Shown in pieces: positions 18,018-25,753 of a stretch of DNA of 64,000 bases. A program made the translations under genes and the position numbers. Positions within the stretch are counted from its first letter, which is position 1. Every line of letters starts with the position of its first letter. The notes under the pieces were generated by a model. That model worked only from the letters and a program-made list of their open reading frames with translations, was not told the origin of the DNA and made no database searches. Source of the stretch: Vibrio galatheae (GTDB lineage: Bacteria > Pseudomonadota > Gammaproteobacteria > Enterobacterales > Vibrionaceae); assembly GCF_000967545.1 (NCBI RefSeq), contig NZ_JXXV01000018.1, positions 186,001 to 250,000 on the forward strand, given 5' to 3'.

Positions 18018-18885
18018 TCACTTTTAGCGGGACAGGAATATAATCATCGACTTGTCCACCTTTCAGAAACTTGCTCGCAGTCTCTACACCCAAAGCGCCG
18101 ATAAGATCTGGCTGTTGCGCTACCGTAGCGGAAAGTTGACCAAGATTTACAGCCTCAATACCTTCATCTGTACCATCAAACCCAACCACAATCACTTCTT
18201 TGCCCGACGCTTGTATCGCTCGCACTGCGCCTAGCGCCATTTCATCATTATGGGCAAAAACAGCTTGTACATCGGGGTTAGCTTTTAGCAGGTTGTCCAT
18301 CACACTTTCGCCCTTATCACGCTCAAAACCTGCTGACTTACTCGCCAGCAGCTTCATTTCACTCCCTTTCACTGCATGCATAAAGCCTTCACCACGCTCA
18401 CGAGCGGCTGACGTACCAACAATGCCTTCAAGTTGAATGACCTTCGCTTTCATGCCGACTTTTTCAACTATATAGTTGCCCGCCATTTCACCGCCAACGA
18501 TATTATCTGACGCGATATGGCTGACGACCTCACCGCCATTGGCTCCGCGGTCTAAGGTTAGTACCGGAATGTTCAAGCGATTGGCAAGGCGAATTGCATT
18601 TACCACCGCATCTGAATTGGTTGGGTTAATGAGGATTGCTTTTACACCACGAACCGTTGTTTCCTTAACATTCGCAAGCTCTTTCTTCGGGTCATTCTCT
18701 GAATCCAGCACGATAAGATCATAGCCTAACCGTTTGGCCGTTTCTTCGGCGCCTTTTTTCATCGTCACGAAAAAAGGATTATTGAGTGTGGAAAAAACGA
18801 TCGCCATTTTATCTTGGGCTTGAGCAGAAACAGAAACGGTTGACGATAGCAGTACAGCATAGATAAAAGTTGCTAATTTTTTCAT
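18004..18885 (-). CDS. rbsB: Ribose-type periplasmic sugar-binding protein (RbsB-like), orphan
   Basis: The ATG with AGGA seven bases upstream gives a 293-residue protein with signal peptide [22 protein letters not shown]. Periplasmic-binding motifs include [53 protein letters not shown] and [14 protein letters not shown], as in E. coli RbsB. Neither permease, ATPase, kinase nor regulator genes of a ribose operon are adjacent, so it may be the survivor of a deleted operon or serve a remote transporter. The stop lies at the junction with the HD-GYP fragment. Confidence 0.88.
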   Translation of the reverse strand: MKKLATFIYAVLLSSTVSVSAQAQDKMAIVFSTLNNPFFVTMKKGAEETAKRLGYDLIVLDSENDPKKELANVKETTVRGVKAILINPTNSDAVVNAIRLANRLNIPVLTLDRGANGGEVVSHIASDNIVGGEMAGNYIVEKVGMKAKVIQLEGIVGTSAARERGEGFMHAVKGSEMKLLASKSAGFERDKGESVMDNLLKANPDVQAVFAHNDEMALGAVRAIQASGKEVIVVGFDGTDEGIEAVNLGQLSATVAQQPDLIGALGVETASKFLKGGQVDDYIPVPLKVIARY

Positions 18886-18956
18886 CTTCTCATCCTTGCT
18901 TAAGACGAAATGAGCCAAATCATGGGCTGGCTCTATCATTATGTTTTGTGCCGTGT

Positions 18957-19223
18957 TTATAACCTATCAGTAAAAACGAGAGAAAGAACGCTACTTTTAG
19001 GTGTGTTGGGCAGTATACGGGCATAGATAAGTTTAGGATATTATTCAAAAAAACAGCAATACCTCATCGTCATTATGCGACCTTTAGCAATCTAAATTTG
19101 TGGCAGGTTGCCAAGGAGATAAACGTCTTTAAATATAGCGATTGGATGTATGTTGAAGTCAGCCATCGTATTCTTATTAACTTGCTGGTCTCACTTTTTG
19201 TGTTCATCTTCGCTATAGTGTGA
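18957..19223 (+). other. Open frame without a convincing start, possible gene remnant
   Basis: Between rbsB and the lipoprotein gene one plus-strand frame stays open for about 89 codons to TGA at 19221. The last ~55 codons look protein-like (ATFSNLNLWQVAKEINVFKY, then a predicted membrane helix ILINLLVSLFVFIFAIV). The only ATG in frame is late (19146) and has no ribosome site. It may be the 3' remnant of a membrane-protein gene. I do not recognise the family. Apart from this and the rbsB promoter, the 361-bp region (18886-19246) shows nothing. Confidence 0.25.
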
Positions 19224-19246
19224 GGAAAATACTCTTGGAACTAAAT

Positions 19247-19510
19247 ATGAAAAAAATTGCTTTTGCCTTCGTTGTACTTACCACTCTGAGTGCATGCCAA
19301 AAAGAAGTAGGTACTCAAGCTTGGTGTGATGACTTGGCGACAAAAAAGAAAAGTGAATGGAAGGCTCAAGAAGCGATAGATTATGCCAAGCATTGTTTGC
19401 TGCAAGATGCGATAGGCAGTGAAGCTTGGTGCAATGACTTGGAAGAAAAACCCAAAGGAGACTGGAGTACAAACGATGCAACCAGCTATGCCAAGCATTG
19501 TGTATTTTAA
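19247..19510 (+). CDS. Small lipoprotein with two tandem DUF3012 domains
   Basis: The start gives MKKIAFAFVVLTTLSACQKE, a lipoprotein signal with lipobox LSAC; the longer GTG-started reading would put nine extra residues before it. The ~70-residue mature part is an internal duplication: AWCDDLATKKKSEWKAQEAI-DYAKHC and AWCNDLEEKPKGDWSTNDAT-SYAKHC. Each copy has two cysteines and matches DUF3012, which normally occurs once per protein. Function unknown. Probably attached to a membrane facing the periplasm. Confidence 0.8.
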   Translation: MKKIAFAFVVLTTLSACQKEVGTQAWCDDLATKKKSEWKAQEAIDYAKHCLLQDAIGSEAWCNDLEEKPKGDWSTNDATSYAKHCVF

Positions 19511-19525
19511 TTGACCGTTGTAAAA

Positions 19526-19556
19526 CAAAGGTCAGATGGAAGTCTGACCTTTGTTT
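19526..19556. terminator. Bidirectional terminator
   Basis: CAAAGGTCAGA (19526-19536) and TCTGACCTTTG (19543-19553) make a perfect 11-bp stem with a 6-nt loop, with T-rich sequence on both sides. It separates the convergent lipoprotein and vpsT-like genes. Confidence 0.85.
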
Positions 19557-19557
19557 G

Positions 19558-20220
19558 CTATACCCTTTCTTCTAACGCTACATTATTGTTTGCCCAGAGC
19601 AAGGCTTGTAAGCGGTTCTTAGCATTGATTTTTTTAAAGATATTATGCAAGTGAGTTTTGACCGTATTTTCGCTGACAAATAACTCTTCAGCTATCTCCA
19701 TATTTGAAGCTCCGTGACCGAGCAAACGCATGATTTCTTTTTCGCGCTTAGTTAAGTTTGTATACGTTTGAGAAGTCGTCACCACGTCTGCACAGCGGAA
19801 ATGTTCGATATAATCTTGAGCAACTTTGCGTGACAGCCACATCTCATCGTTCATGATCTTTTCCATCCCTTTGAGCAGTATAGATACTTCGTCATCAACA
19901 TAAAACACGCCGACTAAGTTACGCCATTTGAACAAGTAACTTGAAGGGGCTTCGTCAGGGCAGTTAAACACTATCTCTTTCACTGAATGGGTACATTCCC
20001 CTTTAGCTTGGTTGTACGCTTCAAATTTGTTGTCATCAAGATAATGGTAGTCAATAAGGACGAGATTACCCAACTGAGCGCCCCCTTGTTCTAATCCATC
20101 AGAAGTAACCATCGCCACATGTAGCGATAAGCCTCTCTCCAACGAGTCTTTTAACAGCCTTGACTGCATGGTTAGATCAGAAATAAGGGTAATTTTATAG
20201 TGCTCATCATTATTCATCAT
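19558..20220 (-). CDS. VpsT/CsgD-type LuxR-family regulator with c-di-GMP-binding motif
   Basis: 220 residues: an atypical receiver (~8-125) and a C-terminal LuxR HTH (~150-215, LTKREKEIMRLLGHGASNME then LFVSENTVKTHLHNIFKKIN). Receiver phosphorylation residues are degenerate. At 128-131 it has WLSR, matching the W[F/L/M][T/S]R motif by which V. cholerae VpsT binds c-di-GMP; E. coli CsgD lacks this motif. It therefore likely dimerises on c-di-GMP and controls matrix genes. No csgD lies beside the curli operons 9 kb away, so this is the best local candidate for their regulator (inference). Confidence 0.85.
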   Translation of the reverse strand: MMNNDEHYKITLISDLTMQSRLLKDSLERGLSLHVAMVTSDGLEQGGAQLGNLVLIDYHYLDDNKFEAYNQAKGECTHSVKEIVFNCPDEAPSSYLFKWRNLVGVFYVDDEVSILLKGMEKIMNDEMWLSRKVAQDYIEHFRCADVVTTSQTYTNLTKREKEIMRLLGHGASNMEIAEELFVSENTVKTHLHNIFKKINAKNRLQALLWANNNVALEERV

Positions 20221-20348
20221 AACAATACCTAATTGACATTTAATAACTCAAACTATAGTTTAGCGCAAAATAGTCAACTTTGTATCTCAAGCAATTTTTC
20301 AACATTTAACATAACGTCCTTTAGTTTCAAAGAATTACTCTGACATTC

Positions 20349-21377
20349 TTATTTATGAGAAGCGGGTGGATTGAATATGCGCAATAGGAATACACCAGCA
20401 CTTCGCACCAAAAGAATGATCACTAAGCAAACGAGAATGATGACACCATTGGAACCGCCACCGCTCTCCCCTTCAGATGTCACAACCGCTACACCAGACG
20501 CATTAGTCGCTAAGGTTCGCACGCCATTAACTGTCGTCACATAGGCCTTCGGCGTTTCCACTCCACTTAACACCCGTGCTATCCATGACTGATAATCATA
20601 GATGTCAGTAAACACAGACGTGACATTAACGCTGGCGTCACCGCACGTTGAAGGGCCAAAACTCGTTATACCAATTTGAATATATTGTGTGCCGTTATAC
20701 CAGTAGACAGGGCCACCAGAGTCCCCCTGACAAGTGGCATTGCGATAGCCCGCATTTATCGCACCGCTAAAACATAGCTGGCTAGAGGTTATTTTACTTC
20801 CATACTCCGCTTGGCAGGTTGCTGTATCCACATACGTCAGTGTCGCTTCGAGTAAATTGGTGCCCCCTGAGACATTACCGGCAATTAAGCCATGACCAAT
20901 TGCTTTATAAAGATCGCTAGAAGAAAACGTATTGTTTATCGAGGTATTGAGCAAAGATGAGTAGTTAGACACGGCAAGGGGGGTTTCAAGTTTGATAATC
21001 GCAATATCATTGGGCCAATATTCACTAGCGGAATCGACATAGTTGTCAGGATAATAAAACTCGATCGCCCTTTCTTGCTGGTTAGAGAGAAAGTTACTTT
21101 CATCGTCCAATTGAGGAGTGACGACGGTGTAAAGCATTGTGTCCTCATCGCCATATATGCAGTGCGCTGCGGTAAGAACATAGCGAGAATTGATCATGGT
21201 CGCGCCACAATAGGAAGACGAGCTGTAGACGCTATCAGTACGATAGAAAAGGCTGGCAAATGAAGGGTAATCGACAATGTTGGCGTCTGTGCCATTGACA
21301 ACGTAAGGCGTAACGTCAATGGCATAACTCAATCGACTACACATCAGAAGACAAATTAGCAGCGCCGACACTCTCAT
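20349..21377 (-). CDS. Secreted trypsin-like serine protease with GlyGly-CTERM tail
   Basis: 342 residues: signal peptide (LLICLLMCSRLSYA), then an S1 domain starting at VVNGTDANIVDYPSFASL. The catalytic triad is visible: H72 in LTAAHC, D124 in NDIAIIKL and S220 in CQGDSGGP. After ~40 linker residues the C-terminus has ESGGGSNGV, a hydrophobic segment and a basic tail, the GlyGly-CTERM signal cut by rhombosortase after type II secretion. This is the architecture of V. cholerae VesB/VesC. No partner gene is adjacent. Confidence 0.93.
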   Translation of the reverse strand: MRVSALLICLLMCSRLSYAIDVTPYVVNGTDANIVDYPSFASLFYRTDSVYSSSSYCGATMINSRYVLTAAHCIYGDEDTMLYTVVTPQLDDESNFLSNQQERAIEFYYPDNYVDSASEYWPNDIAIIKLETPLAVSNYSSLLNTSINNTFSSSDLYKAIGHGLIAGNVSGGTNLLEATLTYVDTATCQAEYGSKITSSQLCFSGAINAGYRNATCQGDSGGPVYWYNGTQYIQIGITSFGPSTCGDASVNVTSVFTDIYDYQSWIARVLSGVETPKAYVTTVNGVRTLATNASGVAVVTSEGESGGGSNGVIILVCLVIILLVRSAGVFLLRIFNPPASHK

Positions 21378-21502
21378 GCTTTTTCCTATCTCTTAATCAC
21401 TTAATAAGTTTAGATTACCGTAAATAAAACGAGGCTATTTACGTTGAAAATGATGTTCCAGCATATAGGCACAGGAAACAATCGTTTAAGCCTCATAGAG
21501 TG

Positions 21503-21528
21503 AAAAAAGCCTCTATACGAGAGGCTTA
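21503..21528 (-). terminator. Rho-independent terminator for gcvT
   Basis: AAGCCTCT (21507-21514) and AGAGGCTT (21520-21527) pair around a 5-nt loop; on the minus strand the stem is followed by six T. Confidence 0.85.
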
Positions 21529-21550
21529 GCAAATATATGTAAACTAACCA

Positions 21551-22669
21551 TTAGCCACGATAATATCTTTGCGGCACAAATGGCATTTTTTCTACTGTCA
21601 TCGGTAATTTTTTACCACGGACATCAGCAAACAGCTCTGTGCCAATCGCCGCAAGATCGGCTCGAACATACGCCATTGATACCGGCTTTCCTGCATTCGG
21701 GCCTGCTGTGCCACTTGTCACGATGCCGACTTTGTTATCTTCAGCGTCAAACAGCTCAGTACCTTCACGCACGGGGGCTTTGGTTTGACCGACTAAACCA
21801 ATACGCTTACGAGTTACATCTTTGGTCTCAATTTGATTAAGGATAATATCTGCACCAGGGAAACCACCTTGACGTTCACCACCGATACGGCGAACTTTTT
21901 GAATGCCCCACAATAGGCTTGCTTCCACTGGTGTGGTGGTCGTATCTAAGTCATGGCCGTATAGACACAAACCACACTCAAGACGCAATGAGTCTCGGGC
22001 ACCTAAACCAATCCATTCTACTTCGTCTTCTGCAGTGAGCTTTTTAGCCAGCTCCTCAGCATGACTGTTTGGTACCGAGATTTCGTAACCATCTTCACCG
22101 GTATAACCGCTACGGCTAACAATGCACTCGACGCCCAAAATATCGAGCTTCTTAACATCCATAAACAGCATATCCGCAACTTCAGCATTAAAACGCTTCA
22201 GTACATCAACCGCTTTAGGACCTTGGAGAGCCAACAACGCGCGATCATCGATCACTTCCAGTTCGACACCCGAAGGCAGGTGCGCTTCGAGGTGGTTGAT
22301 ATCTTGCTCTTTACAAGCCGCATTAACGACGACAAACAAGTGATCACCTAGGTTTGCCACCATGAGGTCATCCATAATACCGCCATCGTCATTGGTAAAG
22401 AAAGCGTAGCGCTGATTGCCCTGTGCTAGGTCAATAATGTCTACTGGAACTAATGACTCAAGAAACTCTGCCGCACCGTCACCATGTAAACGTAATTGCC
22501 CCATATGGGATACATCGAATAACCCTGCTGCGTCACGGGTATGCAAATGCTCTTTCTTTACACCGAGTTTGTACTGAACAGGCATATCGTAGCCAGCGAA
22601 AGGAACCATCTTAGCACCAGCTTCAATGTGAAGTGCGTGCAAAGGGGTTTTGAGTAGTTCTTGAGTCAT
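21551..22669 (-). CDS. gcvT: Aminomethyltransferase, glycine cleavage T-protein
   Basis: 372 residues, start six bases after GGAG. It opens with TPLHALHIEAGAKMVPFAGYDMPVQY and has VSHMGQLRLHGDGAAEFLE, GYTGEDGYEISV and GLGARDSLRLECGLCLYGHD, all conserved in T-proteins (tetrahydrofolate site). It releases ammonia and makes 5,10-methylene-THF from aminomethylated GcvH. It is transcribed away from glyA-gcvHP, with the XRE/cupin gene upstream on the same strand but separated by a terminator. It has an operator-like site of its own at 22707. Confidence 0.97.
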   Translation of the reverse strand: MTQELLKTPLHALHIEAGAKMVPFAGYDMPVQYKLGVKKEHLHTRDAAGLFDVSHMGQLRLHGDGAAEFLESLVPVDIIDLAQGNQRYAFFTNDDGGIMDDLMVANLGDHLFVVVNAACKEQDINHLEAHLPSGVELEVIDDRALLALQGPKAVDVLKRFNAEVADMLFMDVKKLDILGVECIVSRSGYTGEDGYEISVPNSHAEELAKKLTAEDEVEWIGLGARDSLRLECGLCLYGHDLDTTTTPVEASLLWGIQKVRRIGGERQGGFPGADIILNQIETKDVTRKRIGLVGQTKAPVREGTELFDAEDNKVGIVTSGTAGPNAGKPVSMAYVRADLAAIGTELFADVRGKKLPMTVEKMPFVPQRYYRG

Positions 22670-22706
22670 TATTGTCTCCGTTTAATCAGGTACGCTTTCC
22701 TTACAA

Positions 22707-22721
22707 GGAAACCTTGTTTCC
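22707..22721. promoter_or_regulatory. Operator-like palindrome upstream of gcvT
   Basis: GGAAACCTTGTTTCC is a perfect 6-bp inverted repeat with a 3-bp centre, centred about 45 bp before the gcvT start. GAAACCTTGTTTCCAATA (18 nt) recurs exactly in the XRE-glyA intergenic region at 23663. The likely binder is the XRE/cupin regulator encoded between them. Confidence 0.7.
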
Positions 22722-22823
22722 AATAATAAACACGAGCGTAGACATTTTGCACTCTTAAGATGATGACAAGCATTCAAAATGTGACATTTAACATCATATT
22801 CACATCAAAAGAGATAAATCAAA

Positions 22824-22860
22824 AACGCCATTCTGGATAAAACATATCCAAAATGGCGTT
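22824..22860 (-). terminator. Strong terminator after the XRE/cupin gene
   Basis: AACGCCATT and AATGGCGTT, plus the inner TGGATA/TATCCA, form a 15-bp stem with one internal mismatch. On the minus strand it is followed by TTTTTGATTT. It isolates gcvT from the regulator gene. Confidence 0.85.
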
Positions 22861-22928
22861 ATTACATACCAACACAATCAAATAGCAAACGGTTGCATTC
22901 ACTATAGGAAATTTACACCTAAATTACA

Positions 22929-23552
22929 TTACTTAGCCGTAACCCAAAGAATGTGCGCATCTTGCTCACTGGTTGAGATCAACATATGTCCCATATTGGC
23001 ATCGTAGTACACACTGTCACCTTCACTGAGTTCAACCGGTTCATAGAACTCCGAGTAGAACATCACGGTGCCAGATAAGATCAAAAGAAACTCTTCACCA
23101 TCGTGTCGTACCCAATCCCCATACTCTTCAAAGCTACGCGCATGCACTTGGCTTTTAAACGGCATCATCTTTTTATTCGATAACTGTGTGGCTAACAGCT
23201 CATGCTCATAAGTCGGTGTTGGGTGAGGCTTTCCTTGGTTGGCTTTAGTGATATCCCGACGGCCAGTAGCAACTTTTTTCCTAGGTGGCTCAAAGAGTTG
23301 AGGCATATCAATCTGTAAACCAACAGCGAGTTTTTGCATCGCTTGGAACGTTGGCGAGATCTGTTCGTTCTCTATTTTACTTAATGTAGAGCGCGCCAAT
23401 CCAGTGCGCTGACTCGCCTCTTCTAGTGTGATCCCAAGCTTGCCACGAATCTCTTTTATTCGCTGCCCAAGTTTTAATGGCTCAATGTTCTCATCAATGG
23501 ACTCTTTTGCCAGAGTCAAAGATGGATACTCATCATAAATGTCTTCGGGCAT
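22929..23552 (-). CDS. XRE-cupin transcriptional regulator of the gcv/glyA region
   Basis: I choose the ATG after GAGGGAAGC; an upstream GTG (23600) would add 16 non-conserved residues. About residues 28-83 form an HTH_3 domain (GQRIKEIRGKLGITLEEASQ, LARSTLSKIENEQISPTFQAM). Residues ~125-205 form a cupin_2 effector domain (FLLILSGTVMFYSE, LSEGDSVYYDANMGHML). This class often senses small metabolites. The gene lies between gcvT and divergent glyA, both with the same palindrome, so control of one-carbon genes is likely. Confidence 0.85.
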   Translation of the reverse strand: MPEDIYDEYPSLTLAKESIDENIEPLKLGQRIKEIRGKLGITLEEASQRTGLARSTLSKIENEQISPTFQAMQKLAVGLQIDMPQLFEPPRKKVATGRRDITKANQGKPHPTPTYEHELLATQLSNKKMMPFKSQVHARSFEEYGDWVRHDGEEFLLILSGTVMFYSEFYEPVELSEGDSVYYDANMGHMLISTSEQDAHILWVTAK

Positions 23553-23661
23553 GCTTCCCTCTTTTTTTTCGCCGACTTCCTGTTCATTTTTATTGTGCAC
23601 GAAGCAGCTAGTGGAAGAAAGGCTAGTTCAAGAAATAAACCGTGCTCTTGTTAACAAAAAC

Positions 23662-23676
23662 AGAAACCTTGTTTCC
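23662..23676. promoter_or_regulatory. Operator-like palindrome between the XRE gene and glyA
   Basis: AGAAACCTTGTTTCC repeats the gcvT-upstream site with one outer mismatch. It is followed by an overlapping inverted repeat TTTCCAATAGGAAA (23672-23685). It is about 110 bp upstream of the chosen regulator start, so autoregulation is plausible. Confidence 0.65.
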
Positions 23677-23779
23677 AATAGGAAATTTTTGGTTGATTGT
23701 TTATCTGACAACCGCTATGTTACCAACTTGTTAGTTGTAGAGATGTTTTTTCCGGACTTTGTGTCGAACAGTTTCAACA

Positions 23780-23900
23780 CTCTGTTTCGGTTTCCCCGCC
23801 ATTTCGGGGTTGAAAAATCACCCTGCTCTTACATAGAGAAGAGTAGTAATAGAAGTAGAACCAACGAGAACCAATAACGTGAACCTATAGCTCGTTGGCA
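23780..23900 (+). promoter_or_regulatory. Structured mRNA leader before glyA
   Basis: Three hairpins can be drawn in a row. CCCCG/CGGGG lies around 23794-23809. CTGCTCTT/AAGAGTAG (one G-U pair) lies around 23823-23846. CCAACGAG (23861-23868) pairs with CTCGTTGG (23891-23898). They end 22 bases before the glyA ATG, after the ~100-bp promoter part that holds the operator. The conserved cores of the glycine riboswitch were not found. It may be a regulatory leader of unknown type. Confidence 0.4.
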
Positions 23901-23920
23901 CGAATGGAAGGTCATCTACC

Positions 23921-25216
23921 ATGAACAAACCGTTTCAAAATCACAGCCTAGAGAACTTTTTCTCGACTAATCTTGCTGCTACCGACGACGCCGTCTTCGC
24001 TGGAATCCAAGCGGAATTCACGCGCCAAAACGAACAAATTGAACTTATTGCTTCTGAAAACATTGTTTCTAAGGCAGTAATGCAAGCACAAGGCACCTGC
24101 CTGACTAACAAATACGCAGAAGGTTACCCTGGTCGTCGTTATTATGGTGGCTGTGAGCACGTAGACACAGTAGAAGCGATTGCGATTGAGCGCGCTAAAC
24201 AGCTGTTTAAGTGTGAATACGTCAATGTTCAGCCTCATTCTGGCGCACAGGCCAACGGCGCGGTGAAATTGGCTCTACTTCAACCGGGTGACACCATCTT
24301 AGGTATGTCTCTTGACGCAGGCGGTCACTTAACACACGGCGCTCGCCCAGCCTTATCTGGTAAATGGTTTAATGCTGTTCAGTACGGCGTAGACCGCGAA
24401 ACACTTGAGATCGACTACGACGCAGTGCGCGAACTCGCCGTAGAGCACAAACCAAAAATGATCATCGCAGGTGGTAGTGCTATTCCACGTACGATTGATT
24501 TTGCTAAATTCCGCGAGATTGCAGACGAAGTGGATGCCATTCTAATGGTCGACATGGCGCACATCGCTGGTCTTATTGCGACTGACGCGCACCCAAGCCC
24601 TCTGCCACATGCGCATGTGGTGACAACAACGACACATAAAACATTACGTGGCCCACGTGGCGGTATGATTTTAACCAACCACGAAGACATTATTAAGAAG
24701 ATCAATTCAGCGGTCTTTCCTGGGCTACAAGGCGGTCCATTAATGCACGTAATCGCGGCTAAAGCTGTCGCATTTGGCGAAGCATTGGGCCCTGAATTTT
24801 CTACATATATTGATTCAGTGATCAACAACGCAAAAGTTCTCGCTGAAGTATTGCAAACTCGCGGTTGTGACATTGTGACTGGCGGAACAGATACGCACCT
24901 AATGCTGGTTGACCTTCGCCCTAAAGGTTTGAAAGGTAACAAGACCGAAGAAGCATTGGAACGTGCAGGGATCACATGTAACAAAAATGGCATCCCATTC
25001 GATTCAGAGAAGCCTATGATTACATCGGGCATCCGTTTGGGTACGCCTGCGGGTACAAGCCGCGGCTTTGGCGCTGAAGAATTCAAACTCATCGGTAATT
25101 GGATTGGCGATGTTCTCGACGGGTTGGTTGATAACCCTGAAGGTAACGCAGAGGTCGAACAACGTGTTCGTAAAGAAGTAAAAGCTCTGTGTGCTCGCTT
25201 CCCACTTTACCAATAA
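23921..25216 (+). CDS. glyA: Serine hydroxymethyltransferase
   Basis: 431 residues of standard [61 protein letters not shown] and the PLP lysine K240 in [14 protein letters not shown]. It interconverts serine and glycine with methylene-THF. The divergence from a XRE regulator and linkage to gcvH-gcvP suggest a second, glycine-responsive copy like V. cholerae glyA-2 rather than the housekeeping gene (inference). Confidence 0.96.
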   Translation: MNKPFQNHSLENFFSTNLAATDDAVFAGIQAEFTRQNEQIELIASENIVSKAVMQAQGTCLTNKYAEGYPGRRYYGGCEHVDTVEAIAIERAKQLFKCEYVNVQPHSGAQANGAVKLALLQPGDTILGMSLDAGGHLTHGARPALSGKWFNAVQYGVDRETLEIDYDAVRELAVEHKPKMIIAGGSAIPRTIDFAKFREIADEVDAILMVDMAHIAGLIATDAHPSPLPHAHVVTTTTHKTLRGPRGGMILTNHEDIIKKINSAVFPGLQGGPLMHVIAAKAVAFGEALGPEFSTYIDSVINNAKVLAEVLQTRGCDIVTGGTDTHLMLVDLRPKGLKGNKTEEALERAGITCNKNGIPFDSEKPMITSGIRLGTPAGTSRGFGAEEFKLIGNWIGDVLDGLVDNPEGNAEVEQRVRKEVKALCARFPLYQ

Positions 25217-25252
25217 ACAAATTAATCAAAGTTATTTTTTGGAGATTAAGCA

Positions 25253-25633
25253 ATGGACAAAACACTGAAGTTTGCAGATAGCCACGAGTGGGTACGTGAC
25301 AACGGTGACGGCACAGTAACTATCGGTATTTCAGAACACGCTCAGGAAATGCTTGGCGACGTAGTATTCGTTGACCTACCTGAAGTTGAAGATGAAATTG
25401 AAGCAGGCGATAGCTTTTCTCTGGTTGAGTCTGTAAAAGCAGCTTCAGATATCTACGCACCAATCTCGGGTGAAATCGTGGAAATCAACGAAGAATTAGA
25501 AGACAGCCCAGAGCTTATTAACGAAGAACCTTATGAAGGCGGCTGGATTGTTAAAGTGAAGATGTCAGACGCATCTGAACTCGACAACCTAAAAGACGCA
25601 GAAGAATACCTAAACTCAATCGAAGACGAGTAA
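25253..25633 (+). CDS. gcvH: Glycine cleavage H-protein
   Basis: 126 residues with the lipoyl domain: [20 protein letters not shown], then [10 protein letters not shown], where K62 is the lipoylation site. Thirty-six bases after glyA, probably in the same transcript. It shuttles the aminomethyl group between GcvP, GcvT and Lpd. Confidence 0.97.
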   Translation: MDKTLKFADSHEWVRDNGDGTVTIGISEHAQEMLGDVVFVDLPEVEDEIEAGDSFSLVESVKAASDIYAPISGEIVEINEELEDSPELINEEPYEGGWIVKVKMSDASELDNLKDAEEYLNSIEDE

Positions 25634-25648
25634 ATAGGAAAACGCAGG

Positions 25649-25681
25649 AAGCTGCCCCCGATTAGGGTGGCAGCTTTTTTT
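25649..25681 (+). terminator. Terminator or attenuator between gcvH and gcvP
   Basis: AAGCTGCCCCC pairs with GGG-T-GGCAGCTT (inner CCC/GGG, outer 8 bp) and is followed by seven T. It probably reduces read-through from glyA-gcvH into gcvP, so gcvP may have its own promoter in 25682-25740. Confidence 0.85.
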
Positions 25682-25753
25682 CTAAGTTCGGGCGTATAAA
25701 TAGACATATCAGTAATGATACCCGTTACCCGAACACGGAGTAGGTAAAGGACA

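Noticed and set aside
23700..23920. Glycine riboswitch upstream of glyA
   Set aside because: Conserved glycine-aptamer cores were not found; only generic stems are present.
24415..25092. Long open frame (225 codons) antisense to glyA
   Set aside because: Lies wholly within a highly conserved SHMT gene on the other strand, has no ribosome site and no recognisable protein features; a codon-bias shadow.
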